The position numbers were made by a program, and so were the translations under genes. Positions 9,145 to 16,976 of a stretch of DNA of 26,308 bases are shown piece after piece. Source of the stretch: an uncultured Spartobacteria bacterium (GTDB lineage: Bacteria > Verrucomicrobiota > Verrucomicrobiia > Chthoniobacterales > UBA6821). The DNA lies in the NCBI GenBank assembly GCA_903831635.1, contig CAIKYN010000187.1:1-26308 (forward strand), given 5' to 3'. Under the pieces are notes generated by a model, which worked only from the letters and a program-made list of their open reading frames with translations, made no database searches and was not told where the DNA came from. How positions within the stretch are numbered: position 1 is the first letter of the stretch; every line of letters begins with the position of its first letter.

Positions 9145-9149
9145 CTCCT
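9145..9149 (-). promoter_or_regulatory. Shine-Dalgarno AGGAG that sets the start at 9134
   Basis: AGGAG on the minus strand, ten bases before the ATG at 9134-9132. It lies inside the longer open frame starting at 9185, so the longer start is unlikely. Clear ribosome sites are scarce in this window. Confidence 0.7.
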
Positions 9150-9193
9150 GTATACCGTAGCACACTGTTTTGCTGAAGATATCAAAATTTTTC

Positions 9194-10180
9194 CTAGGCC
9201 TTTGCTCGCCCCCTGGAAGCATTTTCTGGAGCTTCCACATAATGTAGTTTCCGTAGTATCGAATCATCGATTTCCTCAAGGATTGCTACCCTATTGTTCT
9301 CCGAGAGCATTTCATAAACCTTGATGACGTCTTTGGAAGCCATTCTGATACAACCATAACTCGCAGGCTGACCGAGTTCTTTCTCCTGAGGTGTTCCGTG
9401 GATGTAAATACAGCGTTGGTAGGCATGTTGGTTTCTTTTCTCCAATCCCTGTAACCAGATGATCCTAGTTACTATCGGATCTCTGTTGGGAGCGTTTGGG
9501 CGGACCACTTCGCCGGTAGGTTCCCTTGACTTAAAAACAATGCCTGACTTTAATCCCTCTCCGATTTTGGACTTAACGACAAAAAGTCCAACAGGCGTTT
9601 TGTATGATCCCAAATCGTCTCCTACTCCATACTTGGAAGTCGATACAGGAAAGACGCAGTAGTGATTCACACCAGTGAAAACATACATCTTTTGTTTCAA
9701 GACGCTGATAACCGCCTTGGATTGAGCAATCACGTTGAAGTCAGGCTTTGGGGCCTTTGGTTTTGAAATTAGGAAGCGAAATATTCTCAATCCCTCGTGG
9801 CAGGCAACGGGTTGAGTATTTTTATTGGTCTCAGGTGAGGGCTTGAGAGTTTTTTGTGGCTCACTCACCTGCGCCTGATGAACAGTCCCTGTAGCGGCAA
9901 TCTCTTTTTTCCATATTTCCTGTAGGAGCCTCAACTTTTCCTCACGGGAAACAGTTGTATCCTCGCGGATTTTTCGTTCCTGATCCTCCAACTGTACCAA
10001 TGAGGTTAATTGTTTAAGCGGGCATACTGAGGTTCCCCCAATAGGCGCCTCCAAGGCATGGAGCCGCATCTCGGTTAGAAGTCCCAATAACAGGAGGAGG
10101 CAAGCAACCGATTTTCTCATCAACATTAACAAAGCATGGCTCCGGTAACGCAAAGCCATGCTTTGAACCTTAACCATCAC
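9194..10180 (-). CDS. L,D-transpeptidase (YkuD domain) with N-terminal helical motif
   Basis: A 328-residue exported enzyme that should form 3-3 cross-links in peptidoglycan or attach proteins to it, acting in the periplasm. The catalytic block is at 261-280: His261 in YIHGT, then SYGCIRM with the nucleophile Cys277 and Arg279; tyrosine replaces the usual histidine of SHGC. The YkuD domain runs from about 148 to 303. Before it, residues 58-95 form a charged helical motif (VQLEDQERKIRED...EIWKKEI) that reappears at the C-terminus of the other transpeptidase at 23457. The frame opens with GTG at 10180, then ATG at 10177; an internal ATG at 10159 with AAGG upstream is also possible. A signal peptide lies around residues 22-42. 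It sits five bases after lpoB, so they are almost surely co-transcribed. Confidence 0.92.
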   Translation of the reverse strand: MMVKVQSMALRYRSHALLMLMRKSVACLLLLLGLLTEMRLHALEAPIGGTSVCPLKQLTSLVQLEDQERKIREDTTVSREEKLRLLQEIWKKEIAATGTVHQAQVSEPQKTLKPSPETNKNTQPVACHEGLRIFRFLISKPKAPKPDFNVIAQSKAVISVLKQKMYVFTGVNHYCVFPVSTSKYGVGDDLGSYKTPVGLFVVKSKIGEGLKSGIVFKSREPTGEVVRPNAPNRDPIVTRIIWLQGLEKRNQHAYQRCIYIHGTPQEKELGQPASYGCIRMASKDVIKVYEMLSENNRVAILEEIDDSILRKLHYVEAPENASRGRAKA

Positions 10181-10185
10181 AAAGT

Positions 10186-10788
10186 TTAGAATCCAATAGC
10201 TGCACGGTGCCCTACCTTGCCTACATCCTTAATGTCCTCCCAAATCGCAAGCCCGCTTCCAATTTTGTTCAGAGTCATATGGATCTGATAGGACTTCTGC
10301 GTGGTGTTCCCGATGTATCCCGCCTGCTCGATCAACTCAAGTGTGATGGAGTACTGGGGGCTAGGTCCCGACGAAAGATGTCCTCCCTCTCCGAGGAAAT
10401 CACGGACGCTATTCTCGTGGGAGACTGCTGCACGGTTTCCCGAAACATAGGCATCATTGGTGACATAGCAGTAAGCGACTCCCGATTTATTTAGCGTGAC
10501 CCTGATAGGATTGAAAATTACGTTGGGGTCAAAATCATACAGAGCCGTGTTATTTCTGAACGTCGAGATGACGATCACGGAGCGCCCCTCCGATCCTTTG
10601 GCTTTCAGGACGTTGGCAGCTAGCATTGACTGGGACATCATGGAGGCGGTTTCAGCCACATCCTGGGGATCAAGTCCCATCGTTGAGCGGAACTGAGAGG
10701 TACTCACTTTGCTGACGGAGTATGATGCACATGAGCTTAGTAGCAACATGCCTGCCACTGGCAGAACGATTAGTTGGAGGTTTTTCAT
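10186..10788 (-). CDS. LpoB-like lipoprotein (peptidoglycan synthase activator family)
   Basis: A 200-residue lipoprotein. The signal peptide ends in the lipobox LLSSC with Cys20 as the lipidation site; Ala follows, which favours the outer membrane. The C-terminal part reads like the LpoB family (PF13036): a strand-helix domain ending MTLNKIGSGLAIWEDIKDVGK, close to the FxMTLxDLxTGxxVWE pattern of that family. In E. coli LpoB spans the periplasm to stimulate PBP1B. The ycfL-like gene directly upstream supports the call, since ycfL and lpoB are adjacent in enterobacteria. Whether it activates a PBP here is inference; related CsgG/TolB-fold lipoproteins have other roles. No clear Shine-Dalgarno is seen; the spacing is 30 bp to ycfL and 5 bp to the transpeptidase gene. 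Confidence 0.82.
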   Translation of the reverse strand: MKNLQLIVLPVAGMLLLSSCASYSVSKVSTSQFRSTMGLDPQDVAETASMMSQSMLAANVLKAKGSEGRSVIVISTFRNNTALYDFDPNVIFNPIRVTLNKSGVAYCYVTNDAYVSGNRAAVSHENSVRDFLGEGGHLSSGPSPQYSITLELIEQAGYIGNTTQKSYQIHMTLNKIGSGLAIWEDIKDVGKVGHRAAIGF

Positions 10789-10818
10789 GGTTTTTGGATT
10801 ATATGATTAGTAGGGATT

Positions 10819-11262
10819 TTATTTGGCGTGTTGAAAGAAGGTAAGGACTGCGGCTGACGGATCGGGAATTGTCGATGTTCCTTGGATCACCTGCTGCTCT
10901 TTGCCTGCAAGGGTAACCATGGTAAGTGCGTCGTCCGCAGGGGCCGTGGACATCATCCCATTAGCAGCTTTCCACTCCCAACGCACACGGAAGGTTTTCC
11001 GCCACAGAGCCGGGTTGGTGATTTTTCCCTGAACGGTAACGAATCCACCCGAATTCTTCACCATGGTTATTTCCGTGATGAAGGGATGCTTGGGATTGTA
11101 GCTGAAAGGTGACCCCGAGCAGCAATTGACGCACAGCGAAAAATCCCCGCCCCCCTTGGGATTACTCCACTTCTGCACCTCGACGACCGGACCGCCGGCA
11201 GTCAGTGCCGCCGGCGCCGCCACGAAAAGCACCAAAGTTAAGAATAATCCCTTGGAGTTCAT
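10819..11262 (-). CDS. YcfL-like (DUF1425) secreted protein
   Basis: A 147-residue exported protein with a signal peptide of about 22 residues. Residues 60-147 match the DUF1425/YcfL pattern as I remember it: a beta-rich domain with RVRWEWKAANG, then a strand with LAGKEQQVIQGTSTIPDPSA near the end. The family is small, periplasmic or outer-membrane linked, and lies next to lpoB in enterobacteria; its molecular role is not established. Unlike E. coli YcfL no lipobox cysteine is evident at the signal end. A CVNCC cluster at about 44-48 is an extra feature that could form disulfides or bind metal. It is the middle gene of the operon, with gaps of 21 bp upstream and 30 bp downstream. Confidence 0.75.
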   Translation of the reverse strand: MNSKGLFLTLVLFVAAPAALTAGGPVVEVQKWSNPKGGGDFSLCVNCCSGSPFSYNPKHPFITEITMVKNSGGFVTVQGKITNPALWRKTFRVRWEWKAANGMMSTAPADDALTMVTLAGKEQQVIQGTSTIPDPSAAVLTFFQHAK

Positions 11263-11283
11263 GAGCCGTTGAATCTTTCCCGG

Positions 11284-12657
11284 TTAGAGGGCTGCGGCCC
11301 GGAGGTACACCTGACCGTTGATCACTCGTGCAATGACGAGATTGCTACCACCGGAGGGAAGTTTGATGGATTTTCCACCCACCTCGACTGTTCCGCTGGA
11401 GGGAGTGCTGACTACCGCGTAACGAACCTGCTTCGGCAGGGTTGACCAAATACGCTGGTCGGCCTGTGCACTTGCCACATTGTAAATAACCGAGGCCACG
11501 CCGATACCATTGGCGATTAGATCCCCGTACTGACCTCCCGACTGCTTGGCCGCAAGTTGCCCTGCAATTCCAGCGGCAGCCTTGAGGGTGGAGGAAGCCA
11601 TGGTGCGTGCAATCGTTCCGGGAATCTTGCGATGATATTCCGATCCGGCAATGCGGTCAAAATCACAGATCACATCGGGGTTCAATTCGGCCCCGCCAGC
11701 TTTCACGCTAGCCAGAGGGCCCACAAGAGGTGTTGCCTCAAAAACAGGAAATGCTGCGGAGAGTGTAGTGAGGGCTCCATTGATATAAATTGGGATATCA
11801 AAACGTGTCGATCCAAGTTGAGGAGCCACACCATCCTCGATGAAGATATGAGTAGTGCCAGTTGGTGACGCAGAAATGGCTTTCTTCAGGCTTGCACTGC
11901 CTGGGTTCGCCTTAAGGGCATTGTTGAAGGATTCATTGGCACGCTGCTTCTCGGCATTCTGACCGCTGCCAAGAATAACGCCAGCGAGCGCTTCAGCATA
12001 GGGAACGCTTAGCCCATCGTTATAAGGATGATACTGAGCAACCGCAGCTTGTAAGCTAGAAGCCTGTTGTTCAATTTTTCCCTGGTCGAGTTTGATTTGC
12101 ATTTTGGGATCAGCTTGTAGAGCTTGATTTAAGGATGCCTGCTCTTTCTCGATTTGCTTCTTGAATTCCTCGTTAATTTGAAGCTGACGATCCTTTGTCA
12201 GTTTGACAGCCGCTCTAGCTGCGTTGATATCTCCAGCCTGGGCAAAGGATGTGGCAAGATAGGATGATGCCATTAGGCGCTCAGCAGGGCTAGTATGATA
12301 CGGAAGAGAGTTCAGGTTTACCAGTAGGGCACCCGCTTCATTGCCCAACTGGATCTTGGAAGCCTCAAGGTGCTTTTCAATCGAATGATCTGCATGTATG
12401 TAGCCCTGCTTGGCCACTTCAACATTACCCGATGTCGCATTAATGTTGCCCTGCTCAACGAAGACCAACTCACTATCACGCGCGCCCTCTTTTTCCTTAG
12501 AAGCTAGTGAATTAATACCACTCGCAGCAGCGCCCATGGCGCCTGCTCGATAGGATGTCTGCGCTCCACGAAGTCCCCCGCTTGCGCACGAGGTCAGGAG
12601 CATTGGAATGGCTAACAGCGCCGCAACTGCCGCCAATTTCAGGTTCTGTTCTTTCAT
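11284..12657 (-). CDS. COG3014-like outer-membrane lipoprotein with TPR-like region
   Basis: A 457-residue lipoprotein: the signal peptide ends LLTSC, Cys24 being the lipidation site, followed by Ala (outer membrane likely). Residues of about 100-265 are helical and TPR-like, with paired helices such as AGDINAARAAVKL and ANESFNNALKANPGSAS. The second half is beta-rich and contains FIEDGVAPQLGSTRFDIPIY, a pattern I recall from the uncharacterised COG3014 family, whose genes often lie near lpoB-type genes. The function is unknown; an outer-membrane scaffold for the neighbouring LpoB-like and CsgG-like proteins is inference. It starts six bases after the stop of the CsgG-like gene, with no clear Shine-Dalgarno. 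Confidence 0.72.
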   Translation of the reverse strand: MKEQNLKLAAVAALLAIPMLLTSCASGGLRGAQTSYRAGAMGAAASGINSLASKEKEGARDSELVFVEQGNINATSGNVEVAKQGYIHADHSIEKHLEASKIQLGNEAGALLVNLNSLPYHTSPAERLMASSYLATSFAQAGDINAARAAVKLTKDRQLQINEEFKKQIEKEQASLNQALQADPKMQIKLDQGKIEQQASSLQAAVAQYHPYNDGLSVPYAEALAGVILGSGQNAEKQRANESFNNALKANPGSASLKKAISASPTGTTHIFIEDGVAPQLGSTRFDIPIYINGALTTLSAAFPVFEATPLVGPLASVKAGGAELNPDVICDFDRIAGSEYHRKIPGTIARTMASSTLKAAAGIAGQLAAKQSGGQYGDLIANGIGVASVIYNVASAQADQRIWSTLPKQVRYAVVSTPSSGTVEVGGKSIKLPSGGSNLVIARVINGQVYLRAAAL

Positions 12658-12663
12658 AGGTTT

Positions 12664-13761
12664 TTATTTGTTGTTTTTCTGCAGGGTGATTTTCCCGATT
12701 TCATCTTGTCCGAATTCGGGGACATTGGCATCCAATCGGAGATTCGAGGTGTCTTCATTGACCATTTCAACGGTTGCATTCCCGAAAGGAAACCCTGCAT
12801 CCGTCCCATAGGTAGAATCAACTCGCTCAATGAGTTTGTAACTGTCTCCCACCTTGACCCCTGCCGCTTCACCTCTGTCCATGATGATTAAAGCTCCCCG
12901 GCGAGCAATAAGTTTGGGCGGGGAATAATTATCAAGAATTCTCTCCGAGAGTTTCTTGGAAAGCTTTTGCGTAATGTTTTGAATTTGTTGGGCGTTGAAA
13001 TTTGCGGCCTCGCCACCCACGCCCCGACGCCCTTTACCACCCTCGGATACGGTTTCGGTAATTGATTTCTTTGTTCCACCATTCACCTTGGTAATTTCTA
13101 GTGTGGCAGAGATCGTGTTGGTCCATATGGCCGCCTCCTCGCTGCCGAAAACCTTGCGGTCCGTCACGAAGTCCGTGATTTTGGCAGTGGCGATGTAATC
13201 AGCTTGAGAAACGCTCATGTCCGGACCACCGTCACCGGATCCATTAGAGGCAGGCTTGCCGAGCTCCTCGCTGACCTGCCACTCCTTCTTCAAAGAGTCC
13301 AACGACTTATCCCGTACGGCCAACTGCATCAGTTTCGTAGCACTCATCTCCTGCGCCAAGGTCGCGGCAAACGCCCCCTTGATCCTGTCCTCGACACTAG
13401 CACGAAGAGCATCAATCTGAGATCTGTCTACTGTAACAGACATCTTCGTCGACCTCTGGACAGCCACATCTCTCACTCCCGCGTCAGCATAGGATCCCTG
13501 CGATGCATGGGCCTCATCAGCGTACGCCATACCCACCTCGGTTTTATGTGTGATCTGCTTTGAAACCACTGGGCTCTGAACCTTAGTGTTAAAGCGCTTT
13601 GCAATTTCATCAGTTATCAACCCATCGTTGATCTCCACTTTTTCTAGGGATATCACCTGGAATTTAGGTGGCGGTTGCTGCGCATTCAGATTCGCAATCA
13701 CAAGATTGAAGCCGAGGGCCAGCAATGCCACAAGGTAAAGAGGGGAGGGAGTTTTGTTCAT
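12664..13761 (-). CDS. CsgG-like secreted protein with FlgT_C-like C-terminus
   Basis: A 365-residue exported protein with a signal peptide of about 28 residues and no lipobox. Residues of about 110-280 show a CsgG/TolB-N-like arrangement: a helix, then ADYIATAKITDF, then a strand AIWTNTISATLEI, then a long helix QIQNITQKLSKKLSERIL. Residues 283-361 look like the FlgT C-terminal barrel (VKVGDSYKLIER preceded by an ALIIMDRGEAAG strand). Proteins of this general build are lipoproteins or periplasmic factors of secretion pores, flagellar collars or PBP activation. No flagellar or curli genes are present, so an envelope-assembly role with the LpoB-like protein is more likely. Domain calls are by pattern and moderate. 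Gaps are 21 bp upstream and 6 bp downstream. Confidence 0.6.
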   Translation of the reverse strand: MNKTPSPLYLVALLALGFNLVIANLNAQQPPPKFQVISLEKVEINDGLITDEIAKRFNTKVQSPVVSKQITHKTEVGMAYADEAHASQGSYADAGVRDVAVQRSTKMSVTVDRSQIDALRASVEDRIKGAFAATLAQEMSATKLMQLAVRDKSLDSLKKEWQVSEELGKPASNGSGDGGPDMSVSQADYIATAKITDFVTDRKVFGSEEAAIWTNTISATLEITKVNGGTKKSITETVSEGGKGRRGVGGEAANFNAQQIQNITQKLSKKLSERILDNYSPPKLIARRGALIIMDRGEAAGVKVGDSYKLIERVDSTYGTDAGFPFGNATVEMVNEDTSNLRLDANVPEFGQDEIGKITLQKNNK

Positions 13762-13782
13762 TAGCTTTTAGCCTGAGTTTTG

Positions 13783-14997
13783 TTATTTGTTTGCAGCATC
13801 CTGCTTATCGACAGAAAGATGTCCCCAGTCACTGACACTACGTTGGTCTACCCTGTAACCGCTCTGACGCAGCATTTTGGCATATCCCTCCAGAACCTTG
13901 ATCTGGGCATCCGTTACTTTTTCATTCTGGTTCAGTTTGCGGATATAGGCCATTTGCTCGTTGAACTTGGCCAAGGTTTCATCGGAAGGAGCCAGTGTGA
14001 TGTCGTAGCGATTCTGCCCTGTCAGGTTAATCACGGCGGAATAGGTTTTGAGGCCTTCTCGTGATATTTTAATTTCATGCATGCCACGACCGGCGGTAAT
14101 GGCGCACGGCGTTTGTCCTACTAAAATTCCATCGAGCTCAACATTCGCCCCAGAGGCATAAACCGGAATCGATTGGGTGTTGAACTGTGGAGTTCCGTTC
14201 TGCATCACGAACGAGGGCATGATCAGTCCGTCAACCTTCGCATGAACTTCACAGGTCGAACCGACATTGGTCGCTGCCGCGGGTGGTTGCCAAGCATTCA
14301 CTTGGCCCGCCAGGCCAGAGGCGAGCTGTAGGAGTAGTTTCTCGGCGATCTGCTGCTCATTGAAACTGCGGGCAGTAGCAGAAAAGTCCGCAGATTGGCT
14401 GCGGACCCCATCCCCGTTAGAGACCAGCGAGGCAGTTCCCCGAGCATTTCCGAGAAACATACCGGCCGCCATCTGGGCTGGACGCACATTCCAGGACTCT
14501 AGACTGATTGTGAGGACTGAGGAAATCCCCTGAGAGGCCGCAAACTGCAGGGCCTGTTGATCGGATGCAAAGGATTGCATCCCTCCGGTTCCAGCCTTGC
14601 CTTGACCTGTCTCCTTGGCAGTTCCTGTCAAATCCTCAATCGTCACAAATTTGATGCCCGCTCCGGAGGCTTTTGAAAGGAATTGCTGGACGATTTTATT
14701 AGCCATGTCATGGGGCACGGAAGCATCACTGATCCGGGCAATCACAAGTGCCTGTCCTGCTTTCTGTGGAGCTAAGAGTGTACTTTGGCTTGGTGCTTCC
14801 TTGGTTTGTGGGCCAGTCGGAGGAACCTGAGATGCGGGGTTATCATAGAAAAGATCATGAAACATTAACTTGACCCTGTCCGAGATTGTTTCGGGGGTGC
14901 CAGCGAAAGCTGCCAACCCAAACACACCCAAAAGAACTAGGACAACAAGCATCCGCTCGAGGCTTTGGAGCCAAAAATATTTGAAGGTTTTGTACAT
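13783..14997 (-). CDS. PEGA-domain envelope protein with LpoB/CsgG-like region
   Basis: About 404 residues from the ATG at 14997; the frame is open to a TTG at 15018. An N-terminal hydrophobic stretch (about 15-33) serves as signal or anchor. Residues of about 82-235 resemble the LpoB/CsgG-type fold: ALVIARISDASVPHDMANKI, a central strand GIKFVTIEDL, then ISSVLTISLESW. Residues of about 277-338 form a PEGA domain (VELDGILVGQTPCAI followed by HEIKISREGLKTYS), a beta module common in bacterial surface proteins. The C-terminal 60 residues are helical. It is the first gene of the seven-gene operon, divergent from the gene at 15196. No convincing Shine-Dalgarno supports any start, so the N-terminus is uncertain; an ATG at 14952 is an alternative. 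Function unknown. Confidence 0.7.
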   Translation of the reverse strand: MYKTFKYFWLQSLERMLVVLVLLGVFGLAAFAGTPETISDRVKLMFHDLFYDNPASQVPPTGPQTKEAPSQSTLLAPQKAGQALVIARISDASVPHDMANKIVQQFLSKASGAGIKFVTIEDLTGTAKETGQGKAGTGGMQSFASDQQALQFAASQGISSVLTISLESWNVRPAQMAAGMFLGNARGTASLVSNGDGVRSQSADFSATARSFNEQQIAEKLLLQLASGLAGQVNAWQPPAAATNVGSTCEVHAKVDGLIMPSFVMQNGTPQFNTQSIPVYASGANVELDGILVGQTPCAITAGRGMHEIKISREGLKTYSAVINLTGQNRYDITLAPSDETLAKFNEQMAYIRKLNQNEKVTDAQIKVLEGYAKMLRQSGYRVDQRSVSDWGHLSVDKQDAANK

Positions 14998-15195
14998 CAC
15001 CGAAACGGATGTATTCAATGTCCTTCATAGCGTCAATACTGATTTTACATTGCCTCAGAAAAACTTTTTTTCTCTCATGAAAAACAACATTATTGTTGCT
15101 GCAGCATCATTTGCAGGTCTTTTATCCCCTAGATACTTTATGAGCATAATTTTTTGAATTTACACCAGAATCTCATCATCACATAGATATAGGCG

Positions 15196-15717
15196 ATGAG
15201 GTTTTTAGCTGCTTCCGTTTTGCTAAGTTGCATCTGTGCGATGTGGCTACATGCGGATGAGCCATCGATTTCGCAGAATTTATTCCGAGGCATCCCTTAC
15301 GGAACAACCGTCGAAGAAATGACTGCAAAAGGATGGGATCTGACACCTGTCAACGACTCGAATCGAGAGAAAGCAGCTCTGCAGGCCTATATTCGGAATG
15401 ACGAAAAGAAATCTTTCGGCGATATCACCTGTGAGGAGATCACTTACTATTTCCTTAATGAAAAGTTTTACGGAGTGCTACTCCAGACCGCGGATGGCAC
15501 TCAGACCGAAATTCTCAAAGAAGCCATCTGCGCCAAAAGGGGTAGACCACTCCTCACAACCAGCGGTCTCGTTTGGATTGGACAGAACTCCTCAGTGATT
15601 TTAAGGCTTAATGGAACAAGTGGAGAAGGGACATTCCTACTTTTTGATAACAACATGCAATCCCTCTATGAAAAATATGTGCGCGAAGCTGGCGGGGCGG
15701 CATCTAGAGAGCTGTAA
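15196..15717 (+). CDS. Small secreted protein of unknown function
   Basis: A 173-residue protein with a clear signal peptide (hydrophobic core about 4-18, probable cleavage after the WLHA segment near residue 20). The mature part begins with FRGIPYGTTVEEMTAKGW, a pattern found in small periplasmic proteins that start with a short beta-turn-helix unit, and contains one pair of cysteines (about 75 and 108). I do not recognise the family. It stands alone on the plus strand, divergent from the envelope operon (198 bp to the start at 14997) and convergent with the zinc-ribbon gene. AGG three bases before the ATG is too close to be a good ribosome site. Confidence 0.7.
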   Translation: MRFLAASVLLSCICAMWLHADEPSISQNLFRGIPYGTTVEEMTAKGWDLTPVNDSNREKAALQAYIRNDEKKSFGDITCEEITYYFLNEKFYGVLLQTADGTQTEILKEAICAKRGRPLLTTSGLVWIGQNSSVILRLNGTSGEGTFLLFDNNMQSLYEKYVREAGGAASREL

Positions 15718-15718
15718 A

Positions 15719-15740
15719 GCAAGTGAGACAACCTCATTGC
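15719..15740. terminator. Candidate bidirectional hairpin terminator
   Basis: GCAAGTGAG and CTCATTGC form an eight-pair stem with one bulged base and a five-base loop (ACAAC). It fills the 33-bp gap between two convergent genes, a typical site for a shared terminator. No long T run follows on the plus strand. Confidence 0.4.
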
Positions 15741-15750
15741 AGCTATGATT

Positions 15751-16902
15751 TTACTCGCAAAAAATATCCCCACTGCATTTGGGACATTTATTGGAGCCCT
15801 TCTCCAATAAAATAAGCTTCACAGGTTGATCGCAATGGGGACAGGGCGCACTGGCAGACTTAGCAAAGTGCTCTTCATGAGATCGAAATCGCTCCTCCAA
15901 GGAAACAAATTTGCCCTCGCAAGCCACAATTTGATCAAGAAGCACCTTTCGCTCACTCTCCCACTCATTCCTTTGCGCAATTAGGAGGTTTGATTCGCTC
16001 TGTAGCGAAACAATCTTATCCTCCGCTGCTGAGAGGGCTTCTTTACCGAGATTCCTCTCCCGAGCCAATAGATCGCCTAACTGCTTGAGACGCTCCGAGT
16101 CCGTTAATAAATTCTCCGAAAGCCTCTCTTCCAAATCAATGATTTCAATTTTCTGCTCCTCCGCAAGGTTGCGTGAAGCATCCAACTGTTCTCGGAGGGA
16201 ATTAATTTTTGGGCTTTCCTGTTCAATCGTAGCCTTAAGTTTTTTTTCCGCTTCCTGCAACTGCACTGACGTGGCTAAGAGAGATTTTTCCATTTCACTT
16301 ATCTCGCTCTCATACACTGCTGAACGGACCCGTAAGTTCTCCAGTTCTCTATTCAGTTTTTTGATTATACCTCTCGACTTCTTGTCGTGAAAAAGGCTTG
16401 GGGGGAAAACAAGTAATACAAAAATGACAAGAAGAGCCCCCAGCAGAAGCAATATTACTACTACAACCGGGTCTTCCTTGAAGCTTTTTAGGAGAAGTAA
16501 CCCACCCTGCTTAGCATGATCAGTCACATGACTAAGCAGATTCCTAAAGGCGGGATGAATGGGAGAAGATACTTTTTTACTTGATGGAGTTGGAGTGACC
16601 GAAGGAGCAGGCTTCCAGAGACTAGAGGCAGACAGAGCAACACTACCAACAAAGGGCCCCTTGGAGACGATGAGTTTTCCCCCCTCCATTGAATCAACTC
16701 GAAACTCCATTCCGGATGGCACAAGAATACTTATTTCACCCACAGGAGTGATAGAATTCATCGTCACAGCAACTGTCGCAGTTGCATTGGTCTCTGAAGC
16801 ATAGATCAACGCAGACCTCGTTAGGAATGAAAGCGCTATCGCTGCCATAGAGGACGCAAGAGCACGTTTTATAGCCATCTTGGCAATTTGGAGTGCATTC
16901 AT
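15751..16902 (-). CDS. Membrane protein: SH3-like N-terminus, coiled coil, C-terminal zinc ribbon
   Basis: A 383-residue protein of unusual build, not recognised as a named family. Order: signal peptide (to about residue 36); a short beta segment with ILVPSGMEFRVDSMEGGKLI, reminiscent of bacterial SH3-like domains (about 55-95); a Pro/Ser linker; one strong membrane helix (about 146-168); a long charged coiled coil (about 175-345); and a zinc ribbon CPHC-x15-CPKC at 354-376. If the signal is cleaved, the beta part faces the periplasm and the coiled coil and ribbon lie in the cytoplasm. That would suit a transmembrane link or sensor. GGA six bases upstream of the ATG could be a weak ribosome site. 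It is divergent from the SGNH pair at 16977. Confidence 0.75.
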   Translation of the reverse strand: MNALQIAKMAIKRALASSMAAIALSFLTRSALIYASETNATATVAVTMNSITPVGEISILVPSGMEFRVDSMEGGKLIVSKGPFVGSVALSASSLWKPAPSVTPTPSSKKVSSPIHPAFRNLLSHVTDHAKQGGLLLLKSFKEDPVVVVILLLLGALLVIFVLLVFPPSLFHDKKSRGIIKKLNRELENLRVRSAVYESEISEMEKSLLATSVQLQEAEKKLKATIEQESPKINSLREQLDASRNLAEEQKIEIIDLEERLSENLLTDSERLKQLGDLLARERNLGKEALSAAEDKIVSLQSESNLLIAQRNEWESERKVLLDQIVACEGKFVSLEERFRSHEEHFAKSASAPCPHCDQPVKLILLEKGSNKCPKCSGDIFCE

Positions 16903-16976
16903 ATTTTTTCCAATGTCGGATAAGAAGACTGGAAAACCCTAACATTCTTTGCAACACAAAGGTGTTCCCATTCACA

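Noticed and set aside
10798..10803. A perfect TATAAT on the minus strand nine bases before the LpoB-like start, which could imply an internal promoter and a nearly leaderless transcript.
   Set aside because: No -35 box at the right distance, AT-rich gap, and 30-bp spacing typical of an operon; too weak to call.
15077..15157. A 26-codon open frame (MKNNIIVAAASFAGLL...) that looks like a signal peptide.
   Set aside because: It has no Shine-Dalgarno, stops before any mature domain, and lies in the leader region of the divergent envelope operon. It could be a remnant of a lost secreted gene, but nothing further supports that.
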